DNA of 64,000 nucleotides from Ulvibacterium sp965228935 (GTDB taxonomy: Bacteria; Bacteroidota; Bacteroidia; Flavobacteriales; Flavobacteriaceae). Shown one piece after another: positions 17,658 through 23,444 of the stretch. Below the pieces are notes generated by a model. The model ran no database searches, had not been told where the DNA came from, and saw only the letters and a program-made list of their open reading frames with translations. Positions within the stretch are counted from its first letter, which is position 1, and every line of letters starts with the position of its first letter. The DNA lies in contig NZ_OZ245846.1 in NCBI RefSeq assembly GCF_965228935.1, positions 4,588,001 through 4,652,000 of the forward strand. The letters are read 5' to 3'. The position numbers and the translations under genes were made by a program.

Positions 17658-19430
17658 ATGAAAACTATGTATAGACTAAAAAAATTGCCTATTGCCTTTG
17701 CTGCGCTCCTCATGTTCGGGGTGTCCTGTAGCGATGAATTTTTGGAAGTGGCGCCGACCGGGTCTTTGGCCGGTCCGCTTTTGGAAAACCAGGCCGGAGT
17801 AGAAGGCTTGTTGATTGGTGCGTATTCCGCTTTAAACGGGGTATTCGGCAACCGCTTCGAAGGGCCCAATCACTGGATAACAGGTTCCATTTGTGGAGGA
17901 GATGCCAATAAAGGAACGGATTCCGGGGATTATTCCAGTATTAATCCCATACAGCGTTATGAGGCCAGTGCCGTAGATCCCAATAATGATTTTACCCGTT
18001 TTTGGCAAGGCCGATACGAAGGTATCGTTCGTTGTAATAATGTGCTCTCCACTTTGGTCGCCTCTGCTGACGCTATCCCTTCAGATGTAGCTGCAAGGCT
18101 TGCTGGGGAAGCAAGGTTTCTACGTGGCCACTTCTATTTTGATTTGAAGAAGCATTTCAACAGCATTCCTTATTTTGATGAAACCGTACCTACGGAGGAA
18201 GTGCCGTTGATTCCGAATACTCCGGATGTATGGTCGCAAATTGAGGCCGATTTTCAATTTGCCTTTGACAATGTACCAGCGGACAATGGTGCCGGAAGGG
18301 TCAATAAATGGGCCGCCGCCGCCTATATGGGCAAGGCCAAATTGTATCAACAACAATTTGCTGAAGCCAAACAATGGTTTGATGATGTCATCGATAACGG
18401 AGTTACCTCCAATAATTTAAAATATGCCTTATTGGATGATTATGCACAAATCTATAATGCAGAAAATGATAACCATTCGGAGGCGGTGTTGGATGTAGAA
18501 TCCGCCAATAACACAGGGAATGTGCAAAATGCCAACGCATTTGACGATTTGAACTATCCCTACAATACAGGCCCTGATGGCCCTGGTAACTGCTGTGGTT
18601 TCTTTCAGCCCAGTTTTGAATTGGCCAATTCGTTCCGGACCACACCAGAAGGACTTCCCCTGTTGGATGGTTCATACAATAACCCTGAAAATGAAGTGCA
18701 AAATAGTTTCTTCCACGTCATCGTCAATGAGTTGGACGAAGATACTTTTGTTGAGGATGGCCAGCCATTAGACCCAAGAATAGACCACTCCATAGGCCGA
18801 AAAGGTATTCCCTATTTGGACTGGATCGAGCATCCGGGATCGGCTTGGATTAGAAGTTTTCCCTACGCAGGGCCCTATTCCCCTAAAAAGTATATTTACT
18901 ATAAATCGCAAGAAAACTCCTTTACGGATGGGAGCTCTTGGACCCGTGGCTATGCGACTATGAATTACACCATTATTCGCTATGCCGATGTCCTTCTTAT
19001 GGCTGCTGAAGCTGAGGTAGAATTGGGCAACCTGGAAGCTGCCAGGGCATTGGTAAACCAAGTAAGGGCCAGGGCTGCCAATTCAGAGCACTGGGTAAAG
19101 GAAAATGATGATCCTGATACCGACGCTGCAAACTATGTTATTGCGGAGTATCCACCATCGCAATTTGCAACACAAGAGGACGCGCGTACTGCAGTTCGTT
19201 TCGAACGTAAATTGGAACTATCCGGAGAGGGTCATCGTTTCTTTGACTTGGTGCGTTGGGGCATAGCGGCCGATGTATTGAACGATTATCTCGCCTATGA
19301 GTCCCAGTATTTGGTAACCAAATTTGGTGGAGCTAGCTTTACAGCAGGCAAAAATGAGGTATATCCCATTCCCCAATCTCAAATAGATATTCAAGGAGCT
19401 GGTGTATTGACACAAAACCCGGGATACTAA
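17658..19430 (+). CDS. RagB/SusD family nutrient-uptake outer membrane lipoprotein
   Basis: Surface lipoprotein of 590 residues that forms the substrate-binding lid over the adjacent SusC barrel. The frame is open from a GTG at 17610, but the ATG at 17658 gives a proper lipoprotein signal, with lipidation expected at Cys24 (FGVSC-SDEF). SusD features are visible: FWQGRYEGIVRCNNVL and ARFLRGHFYFDL in the N-terminal TPR-like region, YADVLLMAAEAEVELGN, and the C-terminal FERKLELSGEGHRFFDLVRWG. A strong terminator 30 bases after the stop ends the two-gene unit. Confidence 0.95.
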   Translation: MKTMYRLKKLPIAFAALLMFGVSCSDEFLEVAPTGSLAGPLLENQAGVEGLLIGAYSALNGVFGNRFEGPNHWITGSICGGDANKGTDSGDYSSINPIQRYEASAVDPNNDFTRFWQGRYEGIVRCNNVLSTLVASADAIPSDVAARLAGEARFLRGHFYFDLKKHFNSIPYFDETVPTEEVPLIPNTPDVWSQIEADFQFAFDNVPADNGAGRVNKWAAAAYMGKAKLYQQQFAEAKQWFDDVIDNGVTSNNLKYALLDDYAQIYNAENDNHSEAVLDVESANNTGNVQNANAFDDLNYPYNTGPDGPGNCCGFFQPSFELANSFRTTPEGLPLLDGSYNNPENEVQNSFFHVIVNELDEDTFVEDGQPLDPRIDHSIGRKGIPYLDWIEHPGSAWIRSFPYAGPYSPKKYIYYKSQENSFTDGSSWTRGYATMNYTIIRYADVLLMAAEAEVELGNLEAARALVNQVRARAANSEHWVKENDDPDTDAANYVIAEYPPSQFATQEDARTAVRFERKLELSGEGHRFFDLVRWGIAADVLNDYLAYESQYLVTKFGGASFTAGKNEVYPIPQSQIDIQGAGVLTQNPGY

Positions 19431-19453
19431 TCCAAAGAAATAAGTAGATTTTC

Positions 19454-19490
19454 AAAAAAGAGCCACTCTCATCGAGTGGCTCTTTTTTTG
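19454..19490 (+). terminator. Rho-independent terminator after susD
   Basis: Perfect stem GAGCCACTC (19460-19468) / GAGTGGCTC (19474-19482) with a 5-base loop, preceded by six A and followed by seven T. It closes the SusC/SusD unit and isolates it from the following peptide island. Confidence 0.92.
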
Positions 19491-19525
19491 CTTTAAACTG
19501 CGATAAAATGAAAACAGACTATACA

Positions 19526-19828
19526 TTACCCCCGCTTTATCCTATCAATTGTAGTTTTTAAGTGCTCAATTATTTCTTCCTTGGCGGATAATAGTTCTTT
19601 GAGCAAGGCCAATTCATCGGAGTTTGATTTGGCCTTTCTTTCCAGAGTCAGGGATTCCGTTAATTCCCGTATCCGTTCCAAATGCTTTCCTGAAGGGCTT
19701 ACCTTTTTTGATTCCCAATTGGAAACGGTAGCCTGTCTTACACCAACCAACCTTGCAAAATCAGCTTGACTTATCCTTTTCTCCTTTCTGTATTTTAGAA
19801 TTGAAATATCTATCTCTCCTTGGGGCAT
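19526..19828 (-). CDS. Small XRE-family helix-turn-helix regulator
   Basis: DNA-binding protein of 100 residues. A single Cro/CI-type helix-turn-helix covers residues ~10-65, with the recognition region QADFARLVGVRQATVSNWES. The C-terminal ~40 residues (from LTLERKAKS through LLKELLSAKEEIIEHLK) form a short amphipathic helix or coiled coil likely used for dimerisation; no effector domain is present. The gene faces away from the peptide genes that begin 560 bases to its right. It could control them or only itself; sequence does not decide. A 14-base perfect palindrome lies between the two (19984-19997). Confidence 0.85.
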   Translation of the reverse strand: MPQGEIDISILKYRKEKRISQADFARLVGVRQATVSNWESKKVSPSGKHLERIRELTESLTLERKAKSNSDELALLKELLSAKEEIIEHLKTTIDRIKRG

Positions 19829-19983
19829 AATGAAATAATTTAGGGTGGAAAAGAAAAATATCCCAGGTTAATATAAGAAAAATATAATAATGTAGTAATA
19901 AACTTATTAATAATATAAGAAAATAATAATATTAGTCGCTTGATTGCTCCAACGAACAGAAAACATTTCATCTTCCACCACTT

Positions 19984-19997
19984 TTTTGGTACCAAAA
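19984..19997. promoter_or_regulatory. 14-base perfect palindrome, possible operator
   Basis: TTTTGGTACCAAAA reads identically on both strands. It lies between the divergent XRE regulator gene and the first precursor peptide gene, a position and symmetry suited to a dimeric repressor. No second copy was noticed, so the assignment is tentative. Confidence 0.3.
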
Positions 19998-20335
19998 CTT
20001 TATGCTATTTATAAAGAAGATTATAGGTTTCATAAACAAAATCCAACTATCCAAAAATTGAATCCCATAAATTGTTCTTTGTAATTAAGAAGCTTTGGTG
20101 CATCCAAATCCAATTAGGTGGAAAACCAAAAAGCAAAATATTTTGGAGAATCATCCGGTTCATACATTTTATTGTTTTTTCAAATAGTTCTATTTCGGAA
20201 TAACACAAGAGGGTTTATGCAATCATCGTTTTTTAGTCGGAGCATGTGATAAAAACAAAAGAAAAATATCAAAAATGGTGATGTAGCGAATCCACTGGGC
20301 CTTCCTAGGGAACATGAAATCAGCTAATCCAAATA

Positions 20336-20389
20336 CGAATTTTTGAATCAGTTTAAACAAATTATTTAGTAACCTCAAAAATGTAGAAA
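20336..20389 (+). promoter_or_regulatory. Conserved upstream module of precursor peptide gene 1
   Basis: Starts with the box CGAATTTTTGAATC (20336-20349), exactly 54 bases before the ATG, and continues through AATTATTTAGTAACCT and an A-rich stretch. The same ordered module precedes peptide genes 2 and 3 at 54 and 53 bases. It may be a shared promoter, operator or leader RNA. Confidence 0.5.
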
Positions 20390-20563
20390 ATGAAAAAAAT
20401 CATTTCAAAATTCTCGAAAAAGTTGTTGTCCAAGCAGCAATTAAAGACGGTCAAGGGTGGAACGCCCTATTGTTTTTGTGACGGCCCTGGCGGTGCCTAT
20501 GTTGCTTGTCCACAGGGCTATAGTCCTGGAAGTCAGGTACCACAGGGTGTAGGCGATTGCTAG
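20390..20563 (+). CDS. Double-glycine leader precursor peptide 1
   Basis: Short gene (57 residues) too small for a standard gene call. Residues 1-24 are a leader beginning MKKIISKFS and ending LSKQQLKTVKGG. That ending fits the LSxxELxxIxGG signal cleaved by C39 peptidases, with Leu at -12 and -7, Val at -4 and Gly-Gly at -2/-1. The 33-residue core starts TPYCFC, contains CPQGYSPGSQ and ends GVGDC. It has four cysteines (28, 30, 40, 57), many Gly and Pro, two Asp and no Lys or Arg. Two paralogues follow, and a C39-peptidase exporter gene lies 3 kb downstream on the same strand. Secretion after cleavage at GG is strongly suggested; the activity (bacteriocin, signal or other) is unknown. Confidence 0.88.
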   Translation: MKKIISKFSKKLLSKQQLKTVKGGTPYCFCDGPGGAYVACPQGYSPGSQVPQGVGDC

Positions 20564-20653
20564 CCAAATAATTTAAAGGAAAACATAAGTTCGTCGTATC
20601 AATTACGCCGTTATTTAAATAGAGCTAATACTAACCGACCTATACCATTGCTA

Positions 20654-20707
20654 CGGATTTGCAAATCTTTTATATGAATTAGTTAGTAACCTTAAAAATT
20701 TGAAAAA
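20654..20707 (+). promoter_or_regulatory. Conserved upstream module of precursor peptide gene 2
   Basis: Box CGGATTTGCAAATC (20654-20667) contains the perfect palindrome GATTTGCAAATC and starts 54 bases before the ATG. AATTAGTTAGTAACCTT and an A-rich stretch follow, aligning with the modules of peptide genes 1 and 3. Confidence 0.5.
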
Positions 20708-20869
20708 ATGAAAAAAATTGTTTCAAAATTCTCGGATAATTTGTTGTCCAAGGAACGGCTAAAGACTGTGAAGGGTGGTGGCACACCATACTGTTTCTGC
20801 GGTAGCAGCCCGGTTAATTGTCCTCCTGGGTGGTGCTGTGGCGGACCTTTACCTCCCGAATATTGTTAG
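20708..20869 (+). CDS. Double-glycine leader precursor peptide 2
   Basis: 53-residue precursor. The leader starts MKKIVSKFS and ends LSKERLKTVKGG, again a canonical GG processing signal; a third Gly follows the pair, so cleavage could leave an extra N-terminal Gly. The core begins GTPYCFC, contains NCPPGWCCGG and ends PPEYC. It is the most cysteine-rich of the three (six, at 29, 31, 38, 43, 44 and 53), enough for three disulfides or for other cysteine-based modification. The net charge of the core is slightly negative, unlike most cationic bacteriocins. A hairpin terminator follows 65 bases after the stop. Confidence 0.88.
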   Translation: MKKIVSKFSDNLLSKERLKTVKGGGTPYCFCGSSPVNCPPGWCCGGPLPPEYC

Positions 20870-20934
20870 TGCCATCATATTTTTGGTGCAAGGTTTTAGC
20901 AGCCTGCATCATTTATCAGTAGTTATGACTTGAG

Positions 20935-20966
20935 TTTAGCCCTGTGGAATACAGGGCTAAATCTTA
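20935..20966 (+). terminator. Hairpin terminator after peptide gene 2
   Basis: The arms TTTAGCCCTGT (20935-20945) and ACAGGGCTAAA (20951-20961) are perfect complements with a 5-base loop, followed by a weak T-containing tail (TCTT). It probably ends the transcript of peptide genes 1-2, so gene 3 and the export genes would need their own promoter. Confidence 0.65.
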
Positions 20967-20973
20967 AGAATTA

Positions 20974-21119
20974 AAACGAGAATATGTGTTGTGCAACCCT
21001 TTCCAGTATTTCCTATCCTCTTTTCCAAATTGCTCACACGTTCGCTCTTTGAAAAGAAAAATAGTTTTACCTACACCACCAAACCCATTGAAAATGTTCA
21101 GATAAAGGTTTTGGGCTTA
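20974..21119 (-). pseudogene. Remnant of a P-loop NTPase gene
   Basis: On the minus strand a short open frame reads QNLYLNIFNGFGGVGKTIFL and continues for about 30 more residues to a stop. GFGGVGKT resembles a Walker A motif of AAA or STAND-type ATPases. There is a stop just upstream and no start codon, so this is at best a fragment. It may also be chance resemblance in low-complexity DNA. Confidence 0.3.
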
Positions 21120-21878
21120 AAAGTCAAGAACCTACAAAATGTATGATAAAAAGCATAAAACATTTTTTCGGGTTTCCGTCCAAGAAGGTTTCAAAAGCAC
21201 TTTAATTTATTTAAAAAAGCTATTCAAATCAGTTACTTATACTAGAAGTTAATTTTCAATACACAAATTCTTAAATCGCAGTTGTCCCATAATATGTAAA
21301 AAACTATGGTCTTTTACGTTAAAAAGAGAAGTTGAACAAATACTTATCATACTGCTAAATCTATCGACCTAGACCTTCCATTTCCTTGCAGTTCATCATA
21401 CTAAAGCTCCCAGCTTTTTTGATAAAATCGACTTAAAAGAATGAACACATTGTAATACAATATCAGAGAGGCCTTTTCTATCTGTTCTGCCAGGCGTCCT
21501 TTTGGTTAATCGGAATATTTAAATACTAGAGATAGGAATTACAAGTAATATAACTGTCGACATCAGGCATAAAGAAATTCTATAAATACTTTTAATGGAT
21601 ACCATTAGGACTACTTAAATAATAATTAACAAAGCTTTAGGCATTTTTTTGAATTATTATTCATTATTTTATGTAAGTAAATCCTTTATTAATAATAAGT
21701 ATTTACAATACGTTCTGTGCGCTTTATAGCTTCCTATTTATGCTTCTTCCATGTAAAATTACCAGAGCAAATTTGGAAGTTTTTAAACGATAGCCGTGGC
21801 AAGGATAGGGCGCTGGTCTATGTTGCGCTGTCCAAAATGCTTTTGACATTGAAAATGCCACTGGTAAGATACCCCAAG

Positions 21879-21931
21879 AGGATTTGCAGATCATTTTGTA
21901 TAAATTATTTAGTAATCTTAAAATTTGAAAA
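21879..21931 (+). promoter_or_regulatory. Conserved upstream module of precursor peptide gene 3
   Basis: Box AGGATTTGCAGATC (21879-21892) starts 53 bases before the ATG, followed by AATTATTTAGTAATCTT and an A-rich stretch. Together with the 54-base spacing at the other two peptide genes it indicates a duplicated control unit rather than conservation of the leader peptide only. Confidence 0.5.
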
Positions 21932-22099
21932 ATGAAAAAAATCATTTCAAAATTCTCGGACAAATTGTTGTCCAAGCAGCAATTGAAGACGGTCAAGGGC
22001 GGAACACCCTATTGTTTTTATAACGGTTCGCCCGTTGATTGCCCACCAGGGTGTAGTCCAGGATCACAACTTAGTCATCCGGATAGGCCTTGCTGGTAA
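21932..22099 (+). CDS. Double-glycine leader precursor peptide 3
   Basis: 55-residue precursor whose leader (residues 1-24) differs from that of peptide 1 only at residues 10-11 (Asp-Lys for Lys-Lys at the first position) and ends with the same LSKQQLKTVKGG. The 31-residue core begins TPYCFY, so the second cysteine of the other two is replaced by Tyr; it continues DCPPGCSPGSQ and ends RPCW, with four cysteines at 28, 37, 41 and 54. It lies directly upstream of the glycosyltransferase and exporter genes, separated from them by a strong hairpin. This position and the near-identical leader make it the likely partner of that export machinery. Confidence 0.88.
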   Translation: MKKIISKFSDKLLSKQQLKTVKGGTPYCFYNGSPVDCPPGCSPGSQLSHPDRPCW

Positions 22100-22119
22100 T
22101 CCAAAAGGTCTTAAATCAA

Positions 22120-22149
22120 TTTGGTCCCTTTGAAAAGGGGCCAAATTTT
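22120..22149 (+). terminator. Terminator or attenuator between peptide gene 3 and the glycosyltransferase gene
   Basis: The arms TTTGGTCCCTTT (22120-22131) and AAAGGGGCCAAA (22134-22145) pair along 12 bases with one G-U pair, and four T follow. It sits 20 bases after the peptide stop and 10 bases before the ATG of the next gene. Partial readthrough would give abundant peptide mRNA and less mRNA for the processing genes. Confidence 0.7.
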
Positions 22150-22159
22150 AAAAACTAAA

Positions 22160-23407
22160 ATGGTAGTATTTGTACTTCAACCCTTTTTAAGCCATTTGTA
22201 CCCTGTCTATGGGTTGGCCCATGTACTTGAAGACCAAGGTGAAAAAGTGGTATTTACCACAACTCCCCAACTCGTCCCAACTTTGCAAAATGAGGGTTTC
22301 CAATTCCAGGAATTTGAGTACTTGTCCGAATACATAATTAAGAATTACAGGTCATTTTTAGGCCTGTTCTTAAAAAGTCTGCTTTCAAAAGAATATTTTT
22401 CAGACCGAAAAAATGAATTTGAAAATGCATTTCGGCTCACCCAAAAACTTATCGAGAAATACAAGCCTACCCATATATACGTAGACCAGAGTCTAGCCGA
22501 ATACTTTTTTTTCTTCAGGCCTTTTGTCCCAAATATAACCATAGTACATACCAAGGTATACTCAGGTAAGACCAAAGGTATTCCTCCGATGACTTCCAGC
22601 TTTATTCCTAGAACCGGGATATTGTCTAGAATGAAGATAAACTATTTATGGTTTAAGGAGTTGTTTAAACAACGATTTCGGGAAACGATTCTAAAAATCG
22701 CTTTTCTTGGAAAGGATGAAACCTTTTTATGGAAGGAACACTGTAAAAAGTATGGAATGGACTGGAGAAAACAAATTGATTTAAAACATTCCCTAAACAG
22801 AGGTATCAAAAATGTGGACAACCTTGTACTTCTGCCCAGGGAATTAGAATTTCCTCAATTTAAAAAACCTAAGCACGTGCTTTTTTTTGAAGAATTATCC
22901 CCGAAAAATGAAAGTGCCTATTACACTTCAACCTATTTAGACCTAAAAAACAAATATCTCCTCGGAACTAATTTCCAGGTAATTTATATGGCTTTTGGTA
23001 CCCTGGCACAAGGCCCAAAAGTTATCAACTTTTTCGATACGGTCATTTCACTAGTGGAAGAACTTCCAGAAACCATACTTATTGTTTCAAAGGGCAACCA
23101 TACCATGGAGCTAAAAAACGCCGATAATGTATTCATTTTTGATTATCTCCCACAGCAGGATGTGTTGTCGCATACAGATTTGTTCATTACCCATGGTGGA
23201 TTGGGCTCGGTCAAGGAGGCCTTCCACAACAATGTACCCATGCTTGTTGTTCCGATGAATAGGTTTATAGATCAGAATGGTAATGCGGCCCGGGTAAAGG
23301 CCAATGGACTTGGGGATTTTCTGAATATCGATACATATTCGAAAGCGGAAGTAAAACAAAAAATAAAAACATTGTTACCGGACCACAAATTACAGGTTGC
23401 CATTTAA
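22160..23407 (+). CDS. GT1-type (UGT/MGT-like) glycosyltransferase
   Basis: GT-B-fold enzyme of 415 residues from the ATG at 22160; the frame is open from a TTG at 22121, but that lies within a hairpin. The N-terminal acceptor domain starts VVFVLQPFLSHLYPVYGLAHVL, typical of UDP-glycosyltransferases and macrolide glycosyltransferases. The C-terminal donor-binding domain carries IYMAFGTLAQGPK, FIFDYLPQQDVLSHTDLFI and the hallmark THGGLGSVKEAFHNNVPM (HGG near residues 345-347). Such enzymes transfer sugars from nucleotide donors to small molecules, lipids or peptides. Its place between precursor peptides and their exporter suggests that it glycosylates the peptides or takes part in self-protection. 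Glycocins known to me use GT2-type enzymes, so this would differ. Acceptor not proven. Confidence 0.85.
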   Translation: MVVFVLQPFLSHLYPVYGLAHVLEDQGEKVVFTTTPQLVPTLQNEGFQFQEFEYLSEYIIKNYRSFLGLFLKSLLSKEYFSDRKNEFENAFRLTQKLIEKYKPTHIYVDQSLAEYFFFFRPFVPNITIVHTKVYSGKTKGIPPMTSSFIPRTGILSRMKINYLWFKELFKQRFRETILKIAFLGKDETFLWKEHCKKYGMDWRKQIDLKHSLNRGIKNVDNLVLLPRELEFPQFKKPKHVLFFEELSPKNESAYYTSTYLDLKNKYLLGTNFQVIYMAFGTLAQGPKVINFFDTVISLVEELPETILIVSKGNHTMELKNADNVFIFDYLPQQDVLSHTDLFITHGGLGSVKEAFHNNVPMLVVPMNRFIDQNGNAARVKANGLGDFLNIDTYSKAEVKQKIKTLLPDHKLQVAI

Positions 23408-23444
23408 AAGCAAAGTATAAAGTACAAAATTTCTAAAGTGGTCT

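Larger units (their letters stand above)
19829..20389. other. AT-rich control region between the XRE gene and the first peptide gene
   Basis: No credible gene. Two near-identical copies of AATATAAGAAAA start at 19870 and 19912, 42 bases apart, immediately upstream of the regulator gene. A perfect palindrome TTTTGGTACCAAAA occupies 19984-19997. The last ~55 bases are the conserved upstream module shared with the other two peptide genes. I could not identify a full TTG/TAnnTTTG promoter with confidence. Confidence 0.45.
20870..21931. other. AT-rich spacer between peptide genes 2 and 3 with gene remnants
   Basis: More than 1 kb without an intact gene. It holds the terminator after peptide gene 2 (20935-20961), a minus-strand fragment with a P-loop-like motif (20974-21119), a 72-codon open frame on the plus strand (21717-21935) that I do not accept as a gene, and the conserved upstream module of peptide gene 3. 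The low complexity and broken frames suggest a decayed or recombining spot. Confidence 0.5.

Noticed and set aside
21717..21935. 72-codon open frame just before peptide gene 3
   Set aside because: It runs into the third precursor start, its end coincides with the shared upstream module, and it matches nothing I recognise. Treated as remnant or chance.
22121..22159. Upstream TTG start for the glycosyltransferase
   Set aside because: The added 13 residues fall inside the stem of the hairpin. The ATG at 22160 begins exactly at the first beta strand of the GT-B fold.
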